NCBI RefSeq assembly: GCF_018780385.1
Contig: NZ_JADMJO010000038.1
Location: 1 to 64,000 of the forward strand
DNA: 64,000 nucleotides
Source: Hydrogenophaga sp.
GTDB taxonomy: Bacteria > Pseudomonadota > Gammaproteobacteria > Burkholderiales > Burkholderiaceae_C
Direction: 5' to 3'
The notes beneath the pieces are model-generated. The model was not told where the DNA came from. It made no database searches and saw nothing but the letters and a program-made list of their open reading frames with translations. A program made the position numbers and the translations under genes. Shown here one piece after another: positions 28,492 to 37,513 of the stretch; the stretch's first letter is position 1; each line of letters begins with the position of its first letter.

Positions 28492-29630
28492 AAGTCATGG
28501 TTGTATTCGGCACCCGCCCAGAAGCCATCAAGATGGCGCCGCTGGTGAAAGGTCTGCAGGCTCGGGCCGGTGAGATTGAAACGGTGGTCTGCGTCACGGC
28601 ACAGCACCGCGAGATGCTCGACCAGGTCCTCAAGCTGTTCGACATCGTGCCCGAGCACGACCTGAACATCATGAAGCCCGGCCAGGATCTCTTTGACATC
28701 ACCAGCAACATCCTGCTTGGCCTCAAGGGCGTGTTGCAGCAGGAGAAGCCCGACCTCGTGCTCGTACATGGCGACACCACCACCACGCTGGCCACCAGTC
28801 TCGCCGCCTACTACGCCCGCGTGCCCGTGGGGCATGTTGAAGCCGGTCTGCGCACCGGCAACAAGCACTCGCCCTTTCCGGAGGAGATGAACCGAAAGCT
28901 CACCGGGTCCATTGCCGACATCCACTTCGCCCCCACCGCTGCATCGCGCGACAACCTGCTGCGGGAAGGCATTTCCGCCGACGCCATCCACGTCACCGGC
29001 AACACCGTGATCGACGCCTTGTTGGCCGTGGTCGATAAACTGCGCAACGACGAAGCGCTGAAAGCCGAGCTGGCGCAACGCTTCGCTTTTCTGAACCCGC
29101 AGCGCCGCCTCATCCTGGTGACCGGACACCGGCGTGAAAACTTCGGTGAAGGTTTTCAGAACATCTGTGAAGCCCTGGCCGACATTGCGGCTGAGCACGA
29201 TGACGTGGAGATCCTCTATCCGGTGCACCTGAACCCCAACGTGCGCCAACCGGTGAAAGACATTCTGGCCGCGCGCGGATTGGCCAACGTGCACCTCATC
29301 GAGCCGGTGGACTACCTGCCATTCCTCTACCTGATGGATCGCTCGTACATCATCGTCACCGACTCGGGCGGCATTCAGGAAGAAGCGCCGTCACTGGGCA
29401 AGCCCGTGCTGGTGATGCGGGACACCACCGAGCGGCCTGAAGCGGTGGAAGCAGGCACGGTGAAGCTGGTGGGCACATCGCGCGAGAAAATCGTGGCCGA
29501 GGCGCGCCGTTTGTTGGTGGACGCCGATGCCTACGCCACCATGTCACGCGCGCACAACCCCTATGGCGATGGCAAGGCGGTGCAGCGGATCGTGCAGACC
29601 GTCTGCGGCTTGCCGGCCCTGAACCCCTGA
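28488..29630 (+). CDS. wecB: UDP-N-acetylglucosamine 2-epimerase (non-hydrolysing)
   Basis: 380 residues from ATG 28488. Start [20 protein letters not shown] and the segments [21 protein letters not shown] and [28 protein letters not shown] are canonical. Converts UDP-GlcNAc to UDP-ManNAc in the cytoplasm. With wecC at 32210 it provides UDP-ManNAcA for the exopolysaccharide. Confidence 0.97.
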   Translation: MKVMVVFGTRPEAIKMAPLVKGLQARAGEIETVVCVTAQHREMLDQVLKLFDIVPEHDLNIMKPGQDLFDITSNILLGLKGVLQQEKPDLVLVHGDTTTTLATSLAAYYARVPVGHVEAGLRTGNKHSPFPEEMNRKLTGSIADIHFAPTAASRDNLLREGISADAIHVTGNTVIDALLAVVDKLRNDEALKAELAQRFAFLNPQRRLILVTGHRRENFGEGFQNICEALADIAAEHDDVEILYPVHLNPNVRQPVKDILAARGLANVHLIEPVDYLPFLYLMDRSYIIVTDSGGIQEEAPSLGKPVLVMRDTTERPEAVEAGTVKLVGTSREKIVAEARRLLVDADAYATMSRAHNPYGDGKAVQRIVQTVCGLPALNP

Positions 29631-29651
29631 GCGGACCACTGCTCCAGGCCC

Positions 29652-31124
29652 ATGCTGTTCACGTCCGCTCTTTTTGCCTGGGTGTACCTGCCCGTCGTGC
29701 TGGCCGGCTTTTTCGTCATCGGAAGATGGTCGGAGCGGGGCGCGGCACTGTGGCTTTTCCTCGCCTCGTTGGTGTTCTATGCAGCTTGGATACCCGAGTT
29801 CACGCTGTTGCTGTTGGTCTCGATCACATTCAACCATGTGGTTGGGCAGCGCATCGGCGCGCAGCGGTCAAAAGCGTGGCTCACCTTCGGCGTGGCCACC
29901 AACCTGCTGTTGCTGGCCTACTTCAAGTACGCGGGTTTTCTGCTGTCCAACATCAATGCGCTGGCGGGCACCGAGTGGAGCCTGGGTCAGATCGTGCTGC
30001 CCATCGGCATCTCGTTCTTTACCTTCACCCAGATCGCCTTTCTGGTGGATTCGTACGCCAAGGGCGTGCGTGAACCGAGCTTTGTGCACTACGGCCTGTT
30101 CGTGACCTACTTTCCGCACCTCGTGGCCGGACCGGTGCTCCATCACGCGCAGATGATGCCGCAGTTCGCGCGCGCGGAAACCTACCGCTTCAACTTCACC
30201 AACCTCGGCATCGGGCTGGGCATCTTTGCGCTCGGTTTGTTCAAAAAAGTGGTTCTGGCCGATGGCGTGAGTCCGTACGCCGATGCCGTGTTTGATGGAG
30301 CAGAGGAGGGCAGCGCCCCCACCACCGAGGAAGCCTGGCTGGGGGCGCTGGCCTACACATTGCAGCTGTATTTCGATTTTTCCGGCTACTCCGACATGGC
30401 TGTTGGCCTGTCCTGGATGCTCAACATCCGCCTGCCGTTCAACTTCAATTCTCCGTACCTGGCCACCAACATCAGCGAGTTCTGGCGGCGCTGGCACATG
30501 TCCCTCTCCGCGTTCCTGCGCGACTATCTCTACATCGCCCTGGGCGGCAACCGGCGGGGAGACGTGCGCCGGTACGCCAACCTGCTGACCACGATGATCC
30601 TGGGCGGGCTCTGGCACGGCGCGAGCTGGTCTTTTGTGCTGTGGGGCACGCTGCACGGCCTCTATCTCGTGATCCAACAGGTTTGGTCCAGGCTGCGCGG
30701 CACCAGCGACATCCCTCGCGCTCAGCCATCGGGTGCCAGATCCGTGGCCTTCAAGGTGCTGTCCTGGGCGCTCACCATGTTGTGCGTGATGTTCGCCTGG
30801 GTGCTGTTCCGCTCGCCGTCACTGGACGGAGCTCTTTCCATTTACGCGGCCATGTTGAACGTGGTGCAAGTTGAATCGGGCACCGTGCTGTGGAACGCCG
30901 GTCTGAATGCGACAACAGGTTGGTGGTTTTGCGTCGTCCTGACCGGCGTGGCGCTCTGGCCCAGAAACAGCAACGAGTTGGGCGTCAGCCTGCGGGCCTT
31001 GGTCCAGGGGCGAGAGGCACGGGTGGCTTTTGTGGCCGGTGCCAGCCTCACCTTGATTGCCCTGTTGATCCTGCTTAACAACAGCCGCGGCGTGGCGGGC
31101 GCCTTCATCTACTTCAATTTCTAA
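29652..31124 (+). CDS. MBOAT-family O-acyltransferase (AlgI-like)
   Basis: 490 residues with roughly eleven membrane segments. The MBOAT core is present: NISEFWRRWHMSLSAFLRDYLYI and the catalytic His in LGGLWHGASWSFVLWG. Such proteins pass an acetyl group across the inner membrane for O-acetylation of glycans. The gene directly downstream encodes an SGNH-like protein, so the two probably work as a pair as AlgI/AlgJ or AlgX do. Confidence 0.92.
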   Translation: MLFTSALFAWVYLPVVLAGFFVIGRWSERGAALWLFLASLVFYAAWIPEFTLLLLVSITFNHVVGQRIGAQRSKAWLTFGVATNLLLLAYFKYAGFLLSNINALAGTEWSLGQIVLPIGISFFTFTQIAFLVDSYAKGVREPSFVHYGLFVTYFPHLVAGPVLHHAQMMPQFARAETYRFNFTNLGIGLGIFALGLFKKVVLADGVSPYADAVFDGAEEGSAPTTEEAWLGALAYTLQLYFDFSGYSDMAVGLSWMLNIRLPFNFNSPYLATNISEFWRRWHMSLSAFLRDYLYIALGGNRRGDVRRYANLLTTMILGGLWHGASWSFVLWGTLHGLYLVIQQVWSRLRGTSDIPRAQPSGARSVAFKVLSWALTMLCVMFAWVLFRSPSLDGALSIYAAMLNVVQVESGTVLWNAGLNATTGWWFCVVLTGVALWPRNSNELGVSLRALVQGREARVAFVAGASLTLIALLILLNNSRGVAGAFIYFNF

Positions 31125-31125
31125 C

Positions 31126-32208
31126 GTGATCAAACGCATACTGCTCCTGTTGTCTGGTGTTCTGGCCGTGATCGTTGCGGCCGAACTGGTCTTGCGCGTC
31201 TTGCCGGTGTCCACCGCCACCCGCACCGACTACCACCTCACGCCCAACCTGCTCACCTACCCACCTCACCACGAATGGACCATGGCCACGGGCTGGGATC
31301 TGCGCAATGTGCAGCACATGCGCAGCAACAACATGGGGTTCGCGGCCGAGCACGATTTTGTCTCGGGCAGCGACGCAGTGGGCTTGATCGGTGACAGCTA
31401 TGTCGAAGCGTCCATGCTGCCTCCGGCCGACCGACCCGCGGCCCAGTTGGGTCGGGCTCTGGGTGGGCGGTTGGTCTACGCCATGGGTGGTCCAGGCTCT
31501 TCTCTGCTGGACTACGCCGAGCGCATCGAATGGGCCTATCAGACGCTGGGGCTGCGAACTTTCGTCGTGCTGATGGAGCATGTGGACGCCAGCCAGGCAT
31601 TGTGCGGCTCCGGCAACGTGCATGCACGTTGCCTGCTGCCCGACACCTTGGAGCCTGCCCTGCGCCGGCGCCCTCCATCCAGCCCTCTCAAGGACGTGTT
31701 GCGCGAGTCGGCACTCGCCCAATACGTCAACAGCCAACTCAAGTTCAGCGCATCGCGTCTGACGTCGACCGATTTCTGGGGAACGGGGGCGCCTTCCGAA
31801 GCTGCCAAGCCGAACATGGACCCGGCGGCGACTGCGGCTTCAACGGCCCCAGCGCCTCTCGAGCCAGAACAAAAGAAGGTGGTTGACGCGGCAGTGAACG
31901 AGTTCTTTCGGCAATTCGAGACCATGAAAGACATTCGTGTGGTGTTTGTCATCGACATGAAACGACGCAACCTCGAAACTGGCGGTAACAAACCCGACGA
32001 GGGCTACCATCTGGCCCAACGTTTGCTCGAGCGAGGGCAATTGGTCGTGCGGGGAGAGCCCCTGTATCGCGAGCACCAGCGTCGGTCGACCCTGCGTCTG
32101 GACATGGGACCGCACGACACGCACCTCAACGGGATTGGCGTCAAGCTGCTCATGGACGCAGCCGCCGAAGTCCTGAAACAGAATTCAAACAACGCGAAAG
32201 AGAACTGA
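31126..32208 (+). CDS. Membrane-anchored SGNH/GDSL-type protein, probable O-acetylation partner
   Basis: 360 residues with GTG start at 31126, one base after the MBOAT stop. An N-terminal signal-anchor (KRILLLLSGVLAVIVAAELVL) is followed by an SGNH-like domain: GLIGDSYVEAS with the Ser nucleophile, and the terminal D-x-x-H in GPHDTHLNGIG. A Pro/Ala-rich linker lies in the middle. It likely transfers acetyl delivered by the upstream MBOAT to the polysaccharide in the periplasm. Confidence 0.78.
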   Translation: MIKRILLLLSGVLAVIVAAELVLRVLPVSTATRTDYHLTPNLLTYPPHHEWTMATGWDLRNVQHMRSNNMGFAAEHDFVSGSDAVGLIGDSYVEASMLPPADRPAAQLGRALGGRLVYAMGGPGSSLLDYAERIEWAYQTLGLRTFVVLMEHVDASQALCGSGNVHARCLLPDTLEPALRRRPPSSPLKDVLRESALAQYVNSQLKFSASRLTSTDFWGTGAPSEAAKPNMDPAATAASTAPAPLEPEQKKVVDAAVNEFFRQFETMKDIRVVFVIDMKRRNLETGGNKPDEGYHLAQRLLERGQLVVRGEPLYREHQRRSTLRLDMGPHDTHLNGIGVKLLMDAAAEVLKQNSNNAKEN

Positions 32209-32209
32209 A

Positions 32210-33430
32210 ATGGCAAGAGAACTGCAAAAGATCGTCGTCATGGGCCTGGGCTACATCGGTCTGCCCACCGCCTCCATGTTGGCAACAAAGGGGCACCAGG
32301 TGCTGGGTGTGGACGTCAACGCCAAGGCGGTGGACACCATCAACTCGGGGCGCATCCACATCGTCGAGCCCGACCTTGACATCCTCGTTCGCTCCGCCGT
32401 CAACAGCGGCAACCTGCGCGCATCGCTCACGCCCGAAGAAGGCGACACCTTCATCCTGGCCGTGCCCACGCCGTTCAAGGAAGAGGGCGGCAACCCCAAG
32501 GCGCCCGACCTGAGCTACGTGGAAGCCGCCACGCGGGCCATCGTGCCCTACCTGCGCGAAGACAACCTGGTGATTCTTGAGTCCACTTCCCCAGTGGGCA
32601 CCACCGAAGTGATCGAAAAGATCATCGCCACCGAGCGCCCCGAACTCGCGGGCAAGGTGCACACGGCCCATTGCCCTGAGCGTGTGCTGCCGGGCCACAT
32701 CCTGCGTGAGTTGGTTGACAACGACCGCATCATCGGTGGCACCACCAAGGCTGCCATTGCCAAGGCAAGGACGCTTTACAAAACCTTCTGCAATGGCGCG
32801 ATCCTGGAAACAGACAGCCGCACGGCCGAGTTGTCCAAGCTCGTCGAAAACTCGTTTCGCGACGTGAACATTGCTTTCGCCAACGAGCTCTCCATCATTT
32901 GCGACCGCTTGGGTATCAACGTATGGGAAACCATCGCTCTGGCCAACCGCCACCCCCGCGTCAACATCCTGCAACCCGGGCCAGGCGTGGGCGGGCATTG
33001 CATTGCGGTGGATCCTTGGTTCATCGTGTCTAGCGCCCCTGAAGAGGCGCGCCTCATCCGCACGGCGCGGGAGGTCAACGACTCCAAGCCACATTGGGTG
33101 ATTGAAAAGGTGCGTGCCAAGGCACAGCGTTTCAAGGATCCTGTCATCGGTGCCCTGGGCCTCACCTTCAAAGCCAACATCGATGACATGCGCGAGTCGC
33201 CGTCCATGGACATCGTCGAGCACCTGCTCAAATCTGGCATCGGCAAGGTCATGGCCTGCGATCCAAATGTCGCCAAGGACAAGGTCTCGTTTCCCCTGTA
33301 CGACCTGAAGGATGTGCTCAAGGAAGCCGACATCCTGCTGCTGCTGGTGGACCATTCCGAATTCACTGCCATTGATCCGCAGGTCATCAAGGACAAGGTC
33401 GTGATTGACACCAAGGGCGTGCTGCGATAG
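32210..33430 (+). CDS. wecC: UDP-N-acetyl-D-mannosamine dehydrogenase
   Basis: 406 residues. NAD-binding GLGYIGLPTASMLATKGHQVLGVD at the N-terminus and the catalytic Cys in GPGVGGHCIAVDPWF are those of UDP-sugar 6-dehydrogenases of the WecC branch. Oxidises UDP-ManNAc to UDP-ManNAcA with two NAD+. Starts 1 bp after the SGNH gene. Last GC-rich gene before an AT-rich stretch. Confidence 0.96.
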   Translation: MARELQKIVVMGLGYIGLPTASMLATKGHQVLGVDVNAKAVDTINSGRIHIVEPDLDILVRSAVNSGNLRASLTPEEGDTFILAVPTPFKEEGGNPKAPDLSYVEAATRAIVPYLREDNLVILESTSPVGTTEVIEKIIATERPELAGKVHTAHCPERVLPGHILRELVDNDRIIGGTTKAAIAKARTLYKTFCNGAILETDSRTAELSKLVENSFRDVNIAFANELSIICDRLGINVWETIALANRHPRVNILQPGPGVGGHCIAVDPWFIVSSAPEEARLIRTAREVNDSKPHWVIEKVRAKAQRFKDPVIGALGLTFKANIDDMRESPSMDIVEHLLKSGIGKVMACDPNVAKDKVSFPLYDLKDVLKEADILLLLVDHSEFTAIDPQVIKDKVVIDTKGVLR

Positions 33431-33537
33431 CCCAAAAGGCGATTCATTTCAACGTTCAAGGTGGACAATTTTTAAAAGAGTGTTGAATGTACAAATCGAC
33501 GATTGACAAGCTTGCCCATTTCCGGGAAAGGTGAGCA

Positions 33538-34827
33538 GTGTCTGTTTTTGCGCTGACCTTCCTCGTTGCATACATATCGCTACTGATCATGGCGGTTGTC
33601 TCCCGGCCGTTTTATGGCTTATGTGCCTATCTGATGGCTTTTTATCTTCACCCCCCCGTCAGATGGTGGGGAGAGGATCTGCCTGACTGGCGTTGGTCTC
33701 TGACGGCCGCTGTCATTACATTGCTTTCAATTGCAATCAAGAACAAAGGCCGATTTGAGGGATTTCGATTTGTAGAAACCAAGGTGTTTCTCGTGTTCGC
33801 AATCTTTGTCTGGATACAGTTGTTGTGGGCTTTGAATGTCAAGATCCATTTGCAATATGCCGAACAAGTGATCAATTTCCTGGTCTTGATATTCTTGATT
33901 CAAGGATCTGTTCGAGATGAAAATGATTTGCGTGCATTTGTCATTATTGCGATGATCGGTTGTAGTTATTTTGGATATTTGGGAATGACCCGATTGGGTG
34001 GCGGTCGATTGAATGGGATTGGAGGGCCTTCCATTGAATCTGCCAATCAAATGTCGCAGCATGTGGCGGCAATCTTGTTTGCCGGGGCCTACTTGATGTT
34101 GGCAAAGCACAGGCGATTCTGGCACTATTTGCTGCTTGGCTTGTTGTTGGCGGTGCTTGTCAAAACCATTGTGATGGCGGGCAGTCGAGGTGTGTATGTC
34201 GCTATTGGACTCACCGGAGTCCTGATGCTGCTCTTCAGCCCGAAAAGGATACGTCGAAAGCTCTATATACTTGCCGGAATTTCAATTGTTCTGGCATCGA
34301 TCGAGTTTGGAGGTGCGCTGTTCAATCGATTTGATACGGTTGCACTGGATGAATACGGTGAAGTGGTGGATTTGAGTGCAAGATCACGGATATATATCGC
34401 TGAAGCACAGTTGATCATGTTCAAGGATGCATTCCTGTTGGGTCACGGACACCAAGGCACCTTGATCCTGAGTCCCACCTATATCCCCGAGGAATTTCTT
34501 ACCACCATTACAACTTCGGAACAGGCCGGGCGTGCTTCACACAATTTTGTGATGTCGCTTTTGGTGGACCACGGATTGATTGGAGCAGGTTTGTATCTTT
34601 TCATCATAATACGTTGTTTGATGCACTTGCCCAAGTTGATAAAAATGGATGTGCGGGAAGACCAGCAAACGCTCCATCTGTTGGTGATCGGACTTTGCAT
34701 GGGATTGCTGTGTCTGATGCTCGCAGGCATGACTTCTGACCATAAGAATGCGGAAACTGCCATCTGGTTCTTTGCATTAATACCATTCTATATGTCGAAA
34801 TTGAAGGAAAAATTGAATGTTAATTGA
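33538..34827 (+). CDS. O-antigen ligase/polymerase family (Wzy-like), exosortase-associated type likely
   Basis: 429 residues with GTG start at 33538 behind GGGAAAGGTGAG. About eleven membrane segments and a large periplasmic loop (MFKDAFLLGHGHQGTLILS region) that fits the O-antigen ligase/polymerase superfamily; RLNGIGGPSIESANQMSQH resembles the exosortase A-linked putative O-glycosylation ligases. It should polymerise repeat units or ligate glycan. Base composition is distinctly more AT-rich than the flanking wecC, suggesting transfer. Overlaps the next gene by 11 bp. Confidence 0.85.
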   Translation: MSVFALTFLVAYISLLIMAVVSRPFYGLCAYLMAFYLHPPVRWWGEDLPDWRWSLTAAVITLLSIAIKNKGRFEGFRFVETKVFLVFAIFVWIQLLWALNVKIHLQYAEQVINFLVLIFLIQGSVRDENDLRAFVIIAMIGCSYFGYLGMTRLGGGRLNGIGGPSIESANQMSQHVAAILFAGAYLMLAKHRRFWHYLLLGLLLAVLVKTIVMAGSRGVYVAIGLTGVLMLLFSPKRIRRKLYILAGISIVLASIEFGGALFNRFDTVALDEYGEVVDLSARSRIYIAEAQLIMFKDAFLLGHGHQGTLILSPTYIPEEFLTTITTSEQAGRASHNFVMSLLVDHGLIGAGLYLFIIIRCLMHLPKLIKMDVREDQQTLHLLVIGLCMGLLCLMLAGMTSDHKNAETAIWFFALIPFYMSKLKEKLNVN

Positions 34828-36406
34828 TGGTGCATCAGCCCGAGATCGCATGAGATTGAAGGCGGATATCTGCATCATTGGTGCAGGCGTCGCTGGAATT
34901 ACGTTGGCAAACGAGCTGAAGGCCCATTCCCTCAAAGTCGTTGTTCTGGAATCCGGTGGTGATTCGTATGATGAAAAAATTCAAGAGTTGAATGAAGCAG
35001 AGAAGGCTGATGGCCTTCATCCGGATCCTCTGTATTCGAGGTTGAGAGTGTTGGGAGGAACCAGTAACCACTGGTTGAACAACGCTATACCATTTTCAAA
35101 GATTGATTTTGAAAAACGTGCCTGGATTGAAAACAGTGGATGGCCCATCTCTTATGGCGATGTCGAAAAGTACTATCCAAAAGCCGGAGAGTATTGCGGT
35201 GTTGATGCCGATGGTTACGATCCTGAATATTGGTTGAAACGGTTGGGGCTGGAATCACCCTTTAGTCGCTCGGGAATCATTCAAACAAAGATTGCGAAGG
35301 CAGCAAGACCCCCCACACGGTTCTTTCAGAAATACGGACCGGATCTCGAGCGTTCTGACCGGATTGACATCTACAAACATGCCAGTCTGGTGGATGTGGT
35401 CTTCGACAAAAAGACCAAGCAGATCCGTGAAGCATCATTCACCTCAGACGGGAAGATCGTTCACAGCATTGTTGCTGATACCTTCATTCTTTGCATGGGT
35501 GGAATCGAAAATGCAAGGATGCTTCTTCATTTCAACATGAAATATGAGAATGCGCTCGGCAATCAGCACGACAATGTCGGTCGCTATTTTATGGACCACC
35601 CAACTGTCAGGCCTGCGTCGGTGTTTACCACGTCGCCTGAACTGGCGAAGGATCGATCTGCATCATTGGGTGAACGAAATATCGGCTTGAATTTTGAGTA
35701 TTCGGAAGGCACACTCCGCGATCACAAAATTACAAATGCCAAATTGTTCTTCTTCAATTCCAATAATTATGATTTGTCTGACGGGATTTCTTCCTTTCAT
35801 ATCCTTAAAGACAATCTGATCAAAGGTGAGTTGCCAGACGATGCATTTACCCATTTGAGCAATTTGATTTTCGATATTGATATGGTCGCAGAGGCCATTT
35901 CGAGAAAGTCGTTCAACAAAAGGATATTTCCTCACGCAGAAGACCTTGCGGGATTTGGGGTTCACGTCATGATGGAGCAGACCCCCAGTCGAAACAACAG
36001 GGTCAAGCTTGGGCAGGCGAAAGATCGTTTGGGTTTGCGAAAAGTGTTGATTGATTGGACACTCGAACAGCGAGACATTGACATGATGTGGTCGGGTCTC
36101 CTGTTGCTGGGAAAGGAATTCGGATTGCATTCACTGGGCAGACTCCGGCTTCTGAAGGAACAGTCAGAGCGAATGTTTGCGGACCAGATGGGTTTTGGTC
36201 ATCACCATATGGGCACCACACGAATGGCTGCGGACGAGAGAACCGGTGTTGTAGACCGCAATCAGTTGGTTTTCGGCACGGCCAATTTGTACGTGGCAGG
36301 CAGCTCGGTGTTCACCACCGGTAGCCATGTTCCCCCGACATTGACGATTGTGGCGCTGTCACTGAGATTGGCAGATCATCTGGCGATGAAAAGGGCAAAA
36401 CGATGA
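34817..36406 (+). CDS. GMC-family FAD-dependent oxidoreductase
   Basis: 529 residues. FAD-binding Rossmann motif ICIIGAGVAGITLANEL at the start with the acidic residue in VVLESGG, the segment RVLGGTSNHWLNNAIP, and the C-terminal MGFGHHHMGTTRMA plus a final FTTGSHVPPTLTIVALSLRLADHL are those of glucose-methanol-choline oxidoreductases. Oxidises an alcohol, possibly a sugar or polyol on the glycan. No signal peptide of its own. AT-rich like its neighbours; overlaps the next gene by 4 bp. Confidence 0.93.
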   Translation: MLIDGASARDRMRLKADICIIGAGVAGITLANELKAHSLKVVVLESGGDSYDEKIQELNEAEKADGLHPDPLYSRLRVLGGTSNHWLNNAIPFSKIDFEKRAWIENSGWPISYGDVEKYYPKAGEYCGVDADGYDPEYWLKRLGLESPFSRSGIIQTKIAKAARPPTRFFQKYGPDLERSDRIDIYKHASLVDVVFDKKTKQIREASFTSDGKIVHSIVADTFILCMGGIENARMLLHFNMKYENALGNQHDNVGRYFMDHPTVRPASVFTTSPELAKDRSASLGERNIGLNFEYSEGTLRDHKITNAKLFFFNSNNYDLSDGISSFHILKDNLIKGELPDDAFTHLSNLIFDIDMVAEAISRKSFNKRIFPHAEDLAGFGVHVMMEQTPSRNNRVKLGQAKDRLGLRKVLIDWTLEQRDIDMMWSGLLLLGKEFGLHSLGRLRLLKEQSERMFADQMGFGHHHMGTTRMAADERTGVVDRNQLVFGTANLYVAGSSVFTTGSHVPPTLTIVALSLRLADHLAMKRAKR

Positions 36407-36738
36407 CATCGAGACGCGAATTGATTCTTTTGGCGTTGGGATTGAGCTGCTCAGTTTTTGCTTCACCATCGCTGGGCGACTCGAACGGTGGTCCCTTTGT
36501 GCAAAGCTGCCTGGATCCCAAGTGCGGCAAGGTATTCCTGCATTGGTCCAAACACGAAAAACTCGATCCCGTTAAGTATCTCGAGTCATGTGTCGACATG
36601 AATGACTTCATCAGTATTTCCGACCGAATACATGAAGACTTTGTGCAAGGCAATATTTATGTGTACGACGGCTTGGTGGCAAGTCGGACAGAAATTGCCT
36701 TGCTGGCGAGCTTGGGTAAAGAGCTTCTACTGTCCTAA
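36403..36738 (+). CDS. Small exported protein coupled to the GMC oxidoreductase
   Basis: 111 residues; ATG overlaps the oxidoreductase stop (ATGA). The N-terminus SRRELILLALGLSCSVFASPSLGDS is a signal peptide with a twin Arg, compatible with Tat export. It contains three Cys in a short span (SCLDPKCG, ESCVD). Small Tat-signal subunits that carry a GMC flavoprotein out are known for gluconate/sorbitol dehydrogenases, so a similar partnership is plausible. I do not recognise a named family. Confidence 0.7.
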   Translation: MTSRRELILLALGLSCSVFASPSLGDSNGGPFVQSCLDPKCGKVFLHWSKHEKLDPVKYLESCVDMNDFISISDRIHEDFVQGNIYVYDGLVASRTEIALLASLGKELLLS

Positions 36739-36764
36739 TTCGACAACCGTTCGAGAGCATCAAG

Positions 36765-37478
36765 ATGACAGCTTTGGCCGAAAAATTTCTTAAACATTTT
36801 TACTCTGCGAAAACGCACCCTTACCGCACATTCGAGGAAAGAGTTTCGGAACTCCTTCAGCCTTCCGCTACCTTGCTCGACGCAGGATGTGGACGGGGCA
36901 TGCCAGTGCTGAGAAAGTATTTGAATCAGGGCAGCCGCCTCATTGGGGTGGAGATGGTTGAGTTTGTGGATGTACCTGCGGGCATTGAGGCCTTCAATTC
37001 CGATCTGGCTCATATTCCGCTGCCAGATGAGTGCGTCGATTTGATCATGTCTCGAAGCGTTTTTGAGCATTTAGAGGATCCCGCTGCAGTTTATCAGGAG
37101 TTTTATCGCATTCTGCGCCCGGGTGGGCAGGTGGTATTTTTAACTGCAAATATGTGGGACTATGCGACACTGATTGCCAAAATGATTCCCAATCGATTTC
37201 ATGCACGCATAGTGAAAGCGGTCGAAGGACGGCCTGAGGAAGATACATTTCCGATTGCTTACCGTACCAATACCCGAGCAGATGTGCATCGCTTGTCGGC
37301 GCAGTCCGGCTTGCAAGTGAAGTCTTTTGCTTATTTGAATCAATATCCCAACTACTTGATGTTCAATGGTGCCTTGTTCTTGCTGGGTGTTGCATATGAA
37401 CGGATAACAAGTCGATTCAATTTCCTGCAATTTTTGCGCGGCTGGATACTTGTAACGTTGAAGAAGCCAAAGGCATAG
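36765..37478 (+). CDS. Class I SAM-dependent methyltransferase
   Basis: 237 residues. SAM motif LLDAGCGRGMPVLRKYL, acidic loop GVEMVEF, and the Methyltransf_11-type LIMSRSVFEHLEDPAAVYQEFYRILRPGGQVVFLT. Within the AT-rich part of the polysaccharide locus it probably methylates a sugar or nucleotide-sugar. A C-terminal hydrophobic stretch (YLMFNGALFLLGVAYERI) may touch the membrane. Confidence 0.88.
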   Translation: MTALAEKFLKHFYSAKTHPYRTFEERVSELLQPSATLLDAGCGRGMPVLRKYLNQGSRLIGVEMVEFVDVPAGIEAFNSDLAHIPLPDECVDLIMSRSVFEHLEDPAAVYQEFYRILRPGGQVVFLTANMWDYATLIAKMIPNRFHARIVKAVEGRPEEDTFPIAYRTNTRADVHRLSAQSGLQVKSFAYLNQYPNYLMFNGALFLLGVAYERITSRFNFLQFLRGWILVTLKKPKA

Positions 37479-37513
37479 ATGGTTGCTCGGTGCGCGACAA
37501 CGAATAGGACCCC

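Noticed and set aside
33431-33537. TTGACA hexamer near 33505 as a promoter for the AT-rich module
   Set aside because: No acceptable -10 at 16-18 bp downstream.
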